35,671 nt of DNA from the NCBI GenBank assembly GCA_947501105.1, contig CANMUP010000007.1:79003-114673 (forward strand), in the 5' to 3' direction. The notes beneath the pieces are model-generated. The model had not been told where the DNA came from, ran no database searches, and saw nothing but the letters and a program-made list of their open reading frames with translations. Source of the DNA: an uncultured Flaviramulus sp. (GTDB lineage: Bacteria > Bacteroidota > Bacteroidia > Flavobacteriales > Flavobacteriaceae). Shown piece by piece: positions 17,930 to 25,003 of the stretch. The position numbers and the translations under genes are program-made. Positions within the stretch are counted from its first letter, which is position 1; each line of letters begins with the position of its first letter.

Positions 17930-18625
17930 ATGTCTAAATTAACAATAGCCATTGATGGCTTTTCTTCAACAGGTAAAAGTACCGTAGCGAAACAAATAGC
18001 AAAACATTTGGGTTATGTTTATGTCGATTCTGGAGCCATGTATAGAGCCATTACGTTTTATGCAATGCAAAACAGTTTTATTGATAATAATCATTTTAAT
18101 ATTGATGGTTTAGTATCTAAATTAGAAGATGTTAGAATTAGTTTTAAGTTTAATGAAACATTAGGGTTTGCAGAAGTATATTTAAATGGCATTAATATTG
18201 AAAAAGAAATTAGGACTTTGGAAGTTTCAAGTTTTGTAAGCAAAGTAGCCACTGTTTCAGAGGTTCGCGAACTATTAGTTCAGCAACAACAGAAACTTGG
18301 GCAAAATAATGGTGTAGTAATGGATGGACGCGATATAGGTACAGTTGTTTTTCCTGGCGCAGAGCTTAAAATATTTATGACAGCATCAGCAGAGACAAGG
18401 GCAAAACGTAGATATGAAGAGCTTATTGAACGTGGAGATAAAGTAACCTATGAAGATGTTTTACGTAATGTACAAGAACGCGATTATATCGATTCTAATA
18501 GAAAAGATTCGCCTTTAATGAAAGCTGATGACGCTATAGAAATTGATAATTCTAATTTAACTCTTCAAGAACAATTTGATAAAGTGCTGCAATTGGTAAA
18601 CATGACTTTAGAAGATTGTGAATAA
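17930..18625 (+). CDS. cmk: (d)CMP kinase
   Basis: Cytidylate kinase phosphorylates CMP and dCMP with ATP in pyrimidine recycling. The 231-residue protein has the P-loop GFSSTGKST at residues 10-18, the nucleotide-binding VDSGAMYRAIT, the DGRDIGTVVFP segment, and the lid with AKRRYEELIERG. All are typical of bacterial Cmk, with normal length. It begins 26 bp after porQ on the same strand and is probably expressed from the same transcript; the next gene (minus) converges on it across a hairpin. Identification is firm. Confidence 0.97.
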   Translation: MSKLTIAIDGFSSTGKSTVAKQIAKHLGYVYVDSGAMYRAITFYAMQNSFIDNNHFNIDGLVSKLEDVRISFKFNETLGFAEVYLNGINIEKEIRTLEVSSFVSKVATVSEVRELLVQQQQKLGQNNGVVMDGRDIGTVVFPGAELKIFMTASAETRAKRRYEELIERGDKVTYEDVLRNVQERDYIDSNRKDSPLMKADDAIEIDNSNLTLQEQFDKVLQLVNMTLEDCE

Positions 18626-18629
18626 AAAA

Positions 18630-18675
18630 AAGCGACTGATTATTGAGATTATCAAAATACAGCCGCTTATTATTT
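18630..18675. terminator. Convergent hairpin between cmk and the LysM gene
   Basis: AAGCGACTG (18630-18638) pairs with CAGCCGCTT (18660-18668), with one A-C mismatch and a 21-base loop. It has A-rich sequence before and T-rich sequence after, so it can serve both converging genes. The long loop makes it weaker than the other hairpins here. Confidence 0.55.
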
Positions 18676-18689
18676 TTTGGATTTATTCT

Positions 18690-19070
18690 TTATAGATTAG
18701 GGATAATTAATTCTTGATCTGGAAAAATTAAATCAGGATTTTTCAAAATATCTGAATTCGCTGCAAAAATGTTTTTGTACTTCATCACATCTCCATAATA
18801 ATGCTTAGCAATTTTGCCTAATGTTTCACCAGGTTTAACTACGTGTCTGTGGAAAACACTTTCGTCAGCAACTTTTATATCAGCCATAATATCGGAAGGG
18901 TTTTCGCCTCCAACTGCTTTAATTTTATCCCAAATTAAGTTTTTTTCATAAGGAGTATTAGCTGTTCCCCAAACTTTTAAAACGCCATTTTCTTCTTGTA
19001 CATCACCATTTTGTATGTTTAATTCTTGCCCTAAATCTAGTACCGATTGGTATTTTGCTTTCATAGTCAT
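18690..19070 (-). CDS. BON-LysM domain protein (Kbp/YgaU-like)
   Basis: This 126-residue protein has no signal peptide. Residues about 10-70 look like a BON-type domain (VQEENGVLKVWGTANTPYEKNLIWDKIKAVGG). Residues about 76-125 are a clear LysM domain: HVVKPGETLGKIAKHYYGDVMKYKNIFAAN and ending PDLIFPDQELIIPNL. This BON plus LysM order is that of E. coli Kbp (YgaU), a cytoplasmic potassium-binding protein. The same role is possible here but is inference; many are annotated only as LysM peptidoglycan-binding proteins. There are two possible ATG starts (residues 1 and 3). The gene converges with cmk and is divergent from rpsA. Confidence 0.85.
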   Translation of the reverse strand: MTMKAKYQSVLDLGQELNIQNGDVQEENGVLKVWGTANTPYEKNLIWDKIKAVGGENPSDIMADIKVADESVFHRHVVKPGETLGKIAKHYYGDVMKYKNIFAANSDILKNPDLIFPDQELIIPNL

Positions 19071-19213
19071 AAGTGTTATAAATTTTTAAGTGTTAATATC
19101 ATAAATATAATAAAAGGTTGGTCAATAAAAAGCTTTTTTTAATTTAATTATAGTTCTATTAACCAGCGATTTAAAATAGTTTAATCAAATTAGGCTAATA
19201 TCCTAAAAATATG

Positions 19214-19221
19214 TATTTTTG
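19214..19221 (+). promoter_or_regulatory. Candidate -7 box for rpsA
   Basis: TATTTTTG matches TAnnTTTG exactly. Transcription would start a few bases after 19221, giving a leader of about 148-150 bases before the rpsA ATG at 19376. No strong -33 TTTG was found. Confidence 0.55.
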
Positions 19222-19224
19222 CAC

Positions 19225-19361
19225 TCCTTTTAGCGAATTATCGGAAAGATAAAAGGAATGAAACAATAATAAAAATAACACTTCTGTGTGTTAAACGCAT
19301 AAATCTTCCGAAGCATACAGAATACAAATCTCAATGTAGTTGCATTTTGCAAATTACATTG
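19225..19361 (+). promoter_or_regulatory. Structured 5' leader of rpsA with three stem-loops
   Basis: Three separate inverted repeats are visible. Stem-loop 1: TCCTTTTA (19225-19232) with TAAAAGGA (19250-19257). Stem-loop 2: TTCTGTGTG (19282-19290) with CATACAGAA (19314-19322), nine pairs including one G-U. Stem-loop 3: CAATGTA (19332-19338) with TACATTG (19355-19361), extended inside by TTGC-GCAA around a short loop. The spacers are A/T-rich and stem-loop 3 ends 14 bases before the ATG. No Shine-Dalgarno sequence is present. An autoregulatory role for S1 is inferred by analogy with E. coli rpsA. Confidence 0.6.
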
Positions 19362-19375
19362 TTTAATTAAATTAA

Positions 19376-21208
19376 ATGGCTGAAAAAGCAAAACAAGCTG
19401 AAGTTGAGGCAACTCAAGCTGAAACTGTAGAAGCTCCAGTAGTATCTGAAGCAAAAGCAAACCCTGAAAAATTCTTAAAAGATTTTAACTGGCACAATTA
19501 CGAAGAAGGAATTGATGAAGTTGATGACAAACAATTACAAGAATTTGAAAAATTAGTAGCAGCAAATTTCGTTGACACTTTAGATGATGAAGTAGTTGAA
19601 GGTACTGTAGTTCATATTACAGATCGTGACGCTATTATTGACATCAATGCAAAATCTGAAGGTGTTATTTCTTTAAACGAATTTCGTTACAATCCTGATT
19701 TAAAAGAAGGAGACAAAGTAGAAGTATTAATTGATGTTCGTGAAGACGCTACAGGGCAATTAGTATTATCTCACAGAAAAGCACGTGTAATTAAAGCATG
19801 GGATAGAGTAAATAAAGCTCATGAAACTGGTGAAATAGTTAACGGTTTTGTTAAATGCAGAACTAAAGGTGGTATGATTGTAGATGTTTTTGGAATTGAA
19901 GCATTCTTACCAGGTTCTCAAATTGATGTTAAACCAATTAGAGATTACGACCAGTACGTAAATAAAACAATGGAATTCAAAGTTGTGAAAATCAACCACG
20001 AATTTAAAAACGTTGTAGTATCTCATAAAGCACTTATTGAAGCTGATATTGAGGAACAAAAGAAAGAAATTATTGGTCAATTAGAAAAAGGTCAAGTATT
20101 AGAAGGTGTTGTTAAAAACATTACATCTTACGGTGTATTTATTGATCTTGGTGGAGTAGATGGTTTAGTTCATATCACAGATTTATCTTGGTCTAGAATT
20201 AATCATCCAAATGAAATAGTTGAATTAGACCAAAAACTTAATGTTGTAATCCTTGATTTTGATGAGAACAAATCAAGAATCCAATTAGGATTAAAACAAT
20301 TAAGCAAACACCCATGGGAAGCTCTTGCAGAAGAGGTGAAAGTTGGTGATAAAGTAAAAGGAAAAGTAGTTGTAATCGCTGATTACGGTGCGTTTATTGA
20401 AGTAGCAGAAGGTGTTGAAGGATTAATTCACGTATCAGAAATGTCTTGGTCAACTCACTTACGTTCTGCTCAAGATTTCGTATCAGTTGGAGACGAAGTT
20501 GAAGCTCAAATCTTAACTTTAGATAGAGAAGATCGCAAAATGTCTCTTGGAATTAAGCAATTAACTCCAGATCCATGGACAGATATTACTGGTAAATACC
20601 CTGTTGGTTCTAAGCACACAGGTGTTGTACGTAACTTTACAAACTTTGGTGTTTTTGTTGAATTAGAAGAAGGTATCGATGGATTAATTTATATCTCAGA
20701 TTTATCTTGGACTAAGAAAATCAAACACCCATCTGAATTCTGCGCTGTAGGCGATAAATTAGATGTGATTGTATTAGAATTAGATGTTGAAGGACGTAAA
20801 TTATCTTTAGGTCATAAACAAACTACTGAAAACCCTTGGGATAAGTATGAAACTGAATTCGCTTTAGAAACAGTACATACAGCAGCATTAACAGAAATCG
20901 TTGATAAAGGTGCTACAGTTACTTTTAACGAAGATATCGTTGCATTCATACCTTCTCGTCATCTTGAAAAAGAAGATGGAAACAAGCTTAAGAAAGGAGA
21001 AACAGCTGAGTTTAAAATTATTGAATTCAATAAGGAATTTAAACGTGTTGTAGCTTCACATACAGCTATCTTTAGAGCAGAAGAGATTAAGAATGTAAAA
21101 GCAGCAGCTAAAAAAGCGGCTAGTGCAGCAGCAGAAGCAAAACCTACTTTAGGAGATGCTAATGATGCGTTACAAGCTCTTAAAGATAAAATGGACGGTA
21201 AGAAATAA
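19376..21208 (+). CDS. rpsA: 30S ribosomal protein S1
   Basis: Protein S1 helps the ribosome bind and unwind mRNA. The 610-residue protein has six S1 OB-fold repeats, starting at about residues 72 (VVEGTVVHITDRDAIIDI), 158 (IVNGFVKCRTKGGMIVDV), 240 (VLEGVVKNITSYGVFIDL), 325 (KVKGKVVVIADYGAFIEV), 411 (KHTGVVRNFTNFGVFVEL) and 496 (VHTAALTEIVDKGATVTF). Repeats 3-5 carry the DLSW/EMSW motif. An acidic, alanine-rich N-terminal extension (about 40 residues) and an alanine/lysine-rich tail are typical of the Bacteroidota form and make it longer than E. coli S1 (557). The gene has its own promoter, a structured leader and a strong terminator, so it is monocistronic. Identification is firm. Confidence 0.97.
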   Translation: MAEKAKQAEVEATQAETVEAPVVSEAKANPEKFLKDFNWHNYEEGIDEVDDKQLQEFEKLVAANFVDTLDDEVVEGTVVHITDRDAIIDINAKSEGVISLNEFRYNPDLKEGDKVEVLIDVREDATGQLVLSHRKARVIKAWDRVNKAHETGEIVNGFVKCRTKGGMIVDVFGIEAFLPGSQIDVKPIRDYDQYVNKTMEFKVVKINHEFKNVVVSHKALIEADIEEQKKEIIGQLEKGQVLEGVVKNITSYGVFIDLGGVDGLVHITDLSWSRINHPNEIVELDQKLNVVILDFDENKSRIQLGLKQLSKHPWEALAEEVKVGDKVKGKVVVIADYGAFIEVAEGVEGLIHVSEMSWSTHLRSAQDFVSVGDEVEAQILTLDREDRKMSLGIKQLTPDPWTDITGKYPVGSKHTGVVRNFTNFGVFVELEEGIDGLIYISDLSWTKKIKHPSEFCAVGDKLDVIVLELDVEGRKLSLGHKQTTENPWDKYETEFALETVHTAALTEIVDKGATVTFNEDIVAFIPSRHLEKEDGNKLKKGETAEFKIIEFNKEFKRVVASHTAIFRAEEIKNVKAAAKKAASAAAEAKPTLGDANDALQALKDKMDGKK

Positions 21209-21231
21209 TTACCAGATTTTTATAAAAAATG

Positions 21232-21260
21232 AAGCCTCTCAGAAATGAGAGGCTTTTTTT
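21232..21260 (+). terminator. Rho-independent terminator after rpsA
   Basis: A 10-bp stem (21232-21241 with 21246-21255), a GAAA tetraloop and a run of T to 21260. It lies 23 bp after the rpsA stop codon. This is the clearest terminator in the window. Confidence 0.93.
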
Positions 21261-21298
21261 ATTGTAAATAATACCCTTACATTTTTAAAATTTTGCAT

Positions 21299-21306
21299 TA
21301 CCTTTG
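21299..21306 (+). promoter_or_regulatory. Candidate -7 box for the pyrR-rnz operon
   Basis: TACCTTTG is an exact TAnnTTTG match 27 bp upstream of the ATG at 21334. It overlaps a TTG codon at 21304 that could be read as an in-frame start, which argues that the ATG is the true start and that the leader is only about 20 bases long. Confidence 0.6.
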
Positions 21307-21333
21307 TACCCCAGATACGTTTGGATAGTATAT

Positions 21334-21873
21334 ATGAGTCAAAAAGTTTTACTTAACGCAAAAGAGGTAAACATCATTCTTCATCGATTGGCTTGTCAAC
21401 TTATTGAAAAACATAACGATTTCTCAAATACTGTTTTAATAGGCTTACAACCTCGCGGTGTGTTTTTAGCAGATAGATTGGCTAAAATATTAACAGAAAA
21501 TTACAAGGTTAAAAATATTCAATTAGGCCATTTAGATATCACTTTTTATAGAGATGATTTTAGAAGAGGTGAGAAAACCTTGGAGGCGAATGCAACTAAA
21601 ATTAATTTTTTAGTTGAAGACAAAAACATTGTGTTTATTGATGATGTTTTATATACAGGGCGCAGTATCAGAGCAGCTTTAACAGCAATTCAATCTTTTG
21701 GCAGACCAAATGAAATAGAGTTGTTAACGTTAATTGACAGACGTTTTAGCAGACATTTACCTATTCAACCAGATTACAGAGGGAGGCAGGTAGATGTAAT
21801 AAATAACGAAAAAGTAAAAGTAAATTGGATGGAGCATGATAATGAAGATTCAGTTTACTTAATTGAAAAATAA
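21334..21873 (+). CDS. pyrR: PyrR-type phosphoribosyltransferase
   Basis: PyrR proteins combine uracil phosphoribosyltransferase activity with, in some phyla, RNA-binding control of pyrimidine genes. From the ATG at 21334 the protein has 179 residues, the usual length, starting MSQKVLLNAKEVNIILHRLA. The PRPP loop VFIDDVLYTGRSIRAAL lies at about 97-113, preceded by LIGLQPRGVFLADRL and followed by DRRFSRHLPIQPDYRGRQVD, all typical of PyrR. An upstream in-frame TTG at 21304 would add ten residues but lies in the promoter box. It is the first gene of a compact operon with pyrB 10 bp downstream. The short leader leaves no space for the attenuator known from Bacillus pyr operons, so regulation may be different here. 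Confidence 0.93.
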   Translation: MSQKVLLNAKEVNIILHRLACQLIEKHNDFSNTVLIGLQPRGVFLADRLAKILTENYKVKNIQLGHLDITFYRDDFRRGEKTLEANATKINFLVEDKNIVFIDDVLYTGRSIRAALTAIQSFGRPNEIELLTLIDRRFSRHLPIQPDYRGRQVDVINNEKVKVNWMEHDNEDSVYLIEK

Positions 21874-21883
21874 ATAAGAAAAA

Positions 21884-22813
21884 ATGAGCGAATTAAGTGT
21901 AGACCACTTATTAGGAATTAAATATCTAAACAAAAAAGATATTGAACTTATTTTTGAAACTGCTGACCACTTTAAAGAAGTGATTAACAGACCCATTAAA
22001 AAAGTACCTTCGCTACGAGATATTACTATTGCCAACCTTTTTTTTGAAAATTCTACCCGTACAAAGTTGTCTTTTGAGCTTGCCGAAAAACGCTTGTCTG
22101 CCGATGTAATTAATTTTTCATCAGCACAATCTTCTGTGAAAAAAGGAGAAACTTTGATTGATACCGTAAACAATATTTTATCAATGAAGGTAGATATGGT
22201 TGTTATGCGTCATCCAAACCCTGGTGCTGGTGTATTCTTATCAAAACATGTAAAGGCTAGTATTATAAATGCAGGAGATGGGGCACATGAACATCCAACC
22301 CAAGCATTACTAGATTCGTATTCAATAAGAGAGCGATTAGGTGATGTTAAAGGTAAAAAAGTAGTTATTGTAGGAGACATATTACATAGCAGAGTAGCAC
22401 TTTCAAATATATTTGCCTTACAATTACAAGGTGCTCAAGTTATGGTTTGTGGACCAAAAACATTGATTCCTAAGTATATTGATAAGCTTGGAGTAAAAGT
22501 TGAAGCAAACTTGCGTAAAGCACTTAATTGGTGCGATGTAGCAAATATGCTTCGTGTTCAAAATGAACGTATGGAGATCAGTTATTTTCCATCAACAAGA
22601 GAGTATACACAACAGTTTGGAGTTAATAAAGATTTGCTTAATTCTTTAGATAAAGAAATAACTATTATGCATCCTGGACCAATAAACAGAGGTGTAGAAA
22701 TTACTAGCGATGTAGCCGATTCTAAACAAGCCATTATTTTAAATCAAGTTGAAAATGGCGTAGCTATCAGAATGGCAGTTATATATTTACTAGCTTCAAA
22801 AATAAAACAGTAA
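21884..22813 (+). CDS. pyrB: Aspartate carbamoyltransferase catalytic subunit
   Basis: PyrB makes N-carbamoyl-aspartate from carbamoyl phosphate and aspartate, the committed step of pyrimidine synthesis. The 309-residue protein has the carbamoyl-phosphate site STRTKLSFE (Ser 57-Thr 60), the SSVKKGETLIDT loop, MRHPNPGAG, the GDGAHEHPTQALLDSY active-site segment and HPGPINRGVEI near the end. The length is that of the free catalytic chain. No pyrI gene is seen in the operon. It lies 10 bp after pyrR and three bases before the next gene. Identification is firm. Confidence 0.97.
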   Translation: MSELSVDHLLGIKYLNKKDIELIFETADHFKEVINRPIKKVPSLRDITIANLFFENSTRTKLSFELAEKRLSADVINFSSAQSSVKKGETLIDTVNNILSMKVDMVVMRHPNPGAGVFLSKHVKASIINAGDGAHEHPTQALLDSYSIRERLGDVKGKKVVIVGDILHSRVALSNIFALQLQGAQVMVCGPKTLIPKYIDKLGVKVEANLRKALNWCDVANMLRVQNERMEISYFPSTREYTQQFGVNKDLLNSLDKEITIMHPGPINRGVEITSDVADSKQAIILNQVENGVAIRMAVIYLLASKIKQ

Positions 22814-22816
22814 GTC

Positions 22817-23149
22817 ATGATTTTAAGTCAAAACGGAAATATTTCAATAATTACACAAGAAAAGGCCACAATAATTGAATTGGTTAAAAAAATTCAAGCA
22901 TTGTATCCTAAATTTAAAAATAATAATATTATAGTTTCATTAACTACGCTTACCAAAATTAGTTTATCTGAGATTGTTGAATTTTTAGAACTATCCAATA
23001 TGCATAGAGCAGCAAAACAATCCTTTGTTATTGTTTCAGATAAAGTAAACTTAGATGATGCCCCAGATGAAATAGTTGTAGTGCCTACTATTCAAGAAGC
23101 ATACGATATTATTGAAATGGAAGACATGGAACGCGATTTAGGGCTTTAA
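22817..23149 (+). CDS. Small STAS-like protein, 110 aa (often misannotated as ribonuclease Z)
   Basis: I recognise the general pattern of a Bacteroidota protein that sits before ribonuclease Z and is sometimes named ribonuclease Z in databases by mistake; it has no metallo-beta-lactamase motif at all. The predicted order of strands and helices (ISIIT, helix ATIIELVKKIQALYPKF, NIIVSLTTLT, helix SLSEIVEFLELSNMHRAAK, SFVIVSD, EIVVVPTI, helix EAYDIIEMEDMERDLGL) resembles a STAS or anti-sigma-antagonist fold. No phosphorylatable serine can be named with confidence. The gene starts three bases after the pyrB stop and ends one base before the next gene, so it is certainly in the operon. The tail MEDMERDLG looks like a conserved signature. 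Function unknown. Confidence 0.8.
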   Translation: MILSQNGNISIITQEKATIIELVKKIQALYPKFKNNNIIVSLTTLTKISLSEIVEFLELSNMHRAAKQSFVIVSDKVNLDDAPDEIVVVPTIQEAYDIIEMEDMERDLGL

Positions 23150-23150
23150 C

Positions 23151-23621
23151 ATGAAAGAATACCACCTTGCTCAAGTAAATATTGCCAAACGATTGGCACC
23201 AATGGATGATCCAATAATGCAAGATTTTGTAAATAATCTTGATAAAATTAATGCTATTGCAGATTCTGCTGACGGTTTTATTTGGCGCATGCAAGATGAA
23301 GACAAAGAATTAGGCGCTATAGTTTTTCAAGACGATACACTCCTTATTAACATGTCAGTTTGGGAAAATTTAGAATCTCTTTTTAAATACACTTATAATT
23401 CTGGTCACATTGAAGTTTTTAAGCGTAAAAAAGAATGGTTTAGTAAAATGAAAATGATGCATATGGCATTTTGGTATGTTCCAGAGGGCTACGAGCCAAC
23501 ATTTCAAGATGCTAAAGATCGATTAGATTATTTAAACAAACATGGAGATACACCATACGCATTTAGTTTTAAAAGTAAATTTACAGCCGAAGATTCAATA
23601 AATTACACACCTGTTTTATAA
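23151..23621 (+). CDS. DUF3291 domain protein
   Basis: This 156-residue cytoplasmic protein fits the DUF3291 family, a ferredoxin-like fold related to antibiotic-biosynthesis monooxygenase (ABM) proteins. The start YHLAQVNIAKRLAPMDDPIMQDFVNNLDKINAIAD, the GFIWRMQDED turn, MSVWENLESLFKYTY and HIEVFKRKKEWFSKM are its usual blocks. No catalytic activity is established for the family. It is placed between two genes with one-base gaps, so it is co-translated with them. The tail TPYAFSFKSKFTAED is also typical. Family assignment is fairly sure, role unknown. Confidence 0.85.
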   Translation: MKEYHLAQVNIAKRLAPMDDPIMQDFVNNLDKINAIADSADGFIWRMQDEDKELGAIVFQDDTLLINMSVWENLESLFKYTYNSGHIEVFKRKKEWFSKMKMMHMAFWYVPEGYEPTFQDAKDRLDYLNKHGDTPYAFSFKSKFTAEDSINYTPVL

Positions 23622-23622
23622 T

Positions 23623-24528
23623 ATGAAGCTTTCTATATTAGGCTGTTATAGTGCAACACCCCGAGCTTTAACAAACACTACATCACAGGTTTTAGAAATT
23701 AATAATCATATGTTTTTAATTGATTGTGGAGAAGGCACACAAGTTCAGTTACGCAAGCATAAAATTAAATTCAATCGTATAAAACACATTTTTATATCGC
23801 ATTTACATGGCGACCATTTTTTTGGTTTGGTTGGGCTGATTTCTACATTTAGACTATTAACTCGTGAAACCGATTTGCATATTTATGGGCCTAAAGGCAT
23901 CAAGGAGGTTGTGACGCTTCAAATGAAGTTAGCAGATTCTTGGACAAATTATAAGCTTTTTTTCCATGAGTTAACCTCAAAAGAATCTGAATTAATCTTT
24001 GAAGACGATAAGGTTGAAGTTTATACGATTCCGTTAAACCATCGTGTTTACACTAACGGTTATCTGTTTAAAGAAAAGGAAGGCGAACGTAAATTAGATA
24101 TTAATGCTGTTGAAGACGCAAATATCGATATAGCATATTTTAGAAAATTAAAACAAGGTTTTGATGTTGAAAATAGAGAAGGTGTTTTAATTGATAACAA
24201 AAAGGTTACTAAACCAGCTAATAAACCAAAAAGCTATGCATTTTGTAGTGATACCATGTATAAAGAAGATATTATTCCAATAATTAAAAACGTAGATGTG
24301 TTGTATCACGAATCTACCTTTTTAGAAAAACATGCACATTTAGCACCAAAAACTAAGCATTCTACAGCAAAAGAAGCTGCTACAATAGCTAAGCTTGCAA
24401 ATGTTGGCACATTATTGCTTGGGCATTATTCAACGCGTTACGATGGCTTAAATGCTTTTAAAGAAGAGGCTCAAGAAGTTTTTGATAATGTTGAGTTGAG
24501 TGAAGATGGCAAGACGTTCGAATTTTAA
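23623..24528 (+). CDS. rnz: Ribonuclease Z
   Basis: RNase Z cuts the 3' trailer from tRNA precursors. The 301-residue protein is the short form, with the metallo-beta-lactamase motif HLHGDH (His 60, His 62, Asp 64, His 65), the upstream LIDCGEGTQVQLRKHKIKFNRIKHIFISH segment, the flexible-arm region around residues 150-200, FCSDTMY, HESTFLEKHAHLA, KHSTAKEAATIA and the terminal LGHYSTRY. These are all standard for bacterial RNase Z. It is the last gene of the pyrR operon. Its stop codon overlaps the stop of the convergent gene (TTAA at 24525-24528). Identification is firm. Confidence 0.96.
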   Translation: MKLSILGCYSATPRALTNTTSQVLEINNHMFLIDCGEGTQVQLRKHKIKFNRIKHIFISHLHGDHFFGLVGLISTFRLLTRETDLHIYGPKGIKEVVTLQMKLADSWTNYKLFFHELTSKESELIFEDDKVEVYTIPLNHRVYTNGYLFKEKEGERKLDINAVEDANIDIAYFRKLKQGFDVENREGVLIDNKKVTKPANKPKSYAFCSDTMYKEDIIPIIKNVDVLYHESTFLEKHAHLAPKTKHSTAKEAATIAKLANVGTLLLGHYSTRYDGLNAFKEEAQEVFDNVELSEDGKTFEF

Positions 24529-24938
24529 TTAAATTCTTTTAAATTTAAAACCCACTCTATGGCCTCATCCAGAGAGAGACAACGTTTAATACTCCTTTTT
24601 GAGAATTTTTTTTCTAGTGTAGCATTCATAAATGTGAAGTCATTGTAATATACTATAGCACTAGCTATAATTATATCATATTTCTTGCGAACTTTCTCCC
24701 AAGAATGCGGATCCATAGAATACGAATTAACTCTATTTGAAAGATAAGCTAACTTTACACTTTTGCCATAAAAGGTTATTACTTCACTCATTACTTCAAT
24801 TACATTTTCCCAATCAAAGTGGACTCCTTCATTTAATTCAGCAATAAAAAATGTTTCAAGAAAGTAAAAATCACCAAAGGGTTTTTCTAATTTGTAGTGC
24901 TTTAATGTATTAAAGTGCTCAGAGTCTTGGAACTTCAT
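24525..24938 (-). CDS. Small alpha/beta protein, possibly STAS/SpoIIAA-like
   Basis: I do not recognise this 137-residue protein by name. It has no signal peptide. The arrangement of a strand (FFIAELNEGVHFD), a helix with ENVIEVMSEVITFYG, a strand KLAYLSNRVNSYSMDP, a helix SWEKVRKKY, a strand IIASAIVYYN, and a final helix LSLDEAIEWVLNL, resembles the SpoIIAA/STAS-type fold seen in many uncharacterised Bacteroidota proteins. The segment SNRVNSYSMDP followed by W looks like a conserved core. It converges on rnz with a four-base overlap, sharing TTAA, and has its own 65-bp upstream gap. Coding is supported by intact length, but no function is assigned. Confidence 0.72.
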   Translation of the reverse strand: MKFQDSEHFNTLKHYKLEKPFGDFYFLETFFIAELNEGVHFDWENVIEVMSEVITFYGKSVKLAYLSNRVNSYSMDPHSWEKVRKKYDIIIASAIVYYNDFTFMNATLEKKFSKRSIKRCLSLDEAIEWVLNLKEFN

Positions 24939-25003
24939 GTTGGTTTTTTAGGGAACACTAATTTAAGAATATTCACACAGATAATTTAAAAAAAGAAGTT
25001 TTT

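Larger units (their letters stand above)
19071..19375. other. 305-bp gene-free region between LysM gene and rpsA
   Basis: This stretch holds no convincing gene. The left part (19071-19213) is AT-rich and would contain the promoter of the LysM gene (a TATATTTA-like box on the minus strand is only near-consensus). The right part contains the rpsA promoter box and a leader of about 150 bases with three stem-loops, described separately. Confidence 0.8.

Noticed and set aside
19230-19460. 76-codon minus-strand frame across the rpsA leader and start
   Set aside because: It overlaps the S1 N terminus and gives a leucine-rich, low-complexity product; the region is explained by the leader and promoter.
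21304-21333. Longer PyrR start at TTG 21304
   Set aside because: The TTG lies in the TACCTTTG promoter box and the ten extra residues do not resemble PyrR; the ATG at 21334 gives the family length.
21308-21333. PyrR-binding RNA attenuator
   Set aside because: About 26 bases without any hairpin are too short for it.
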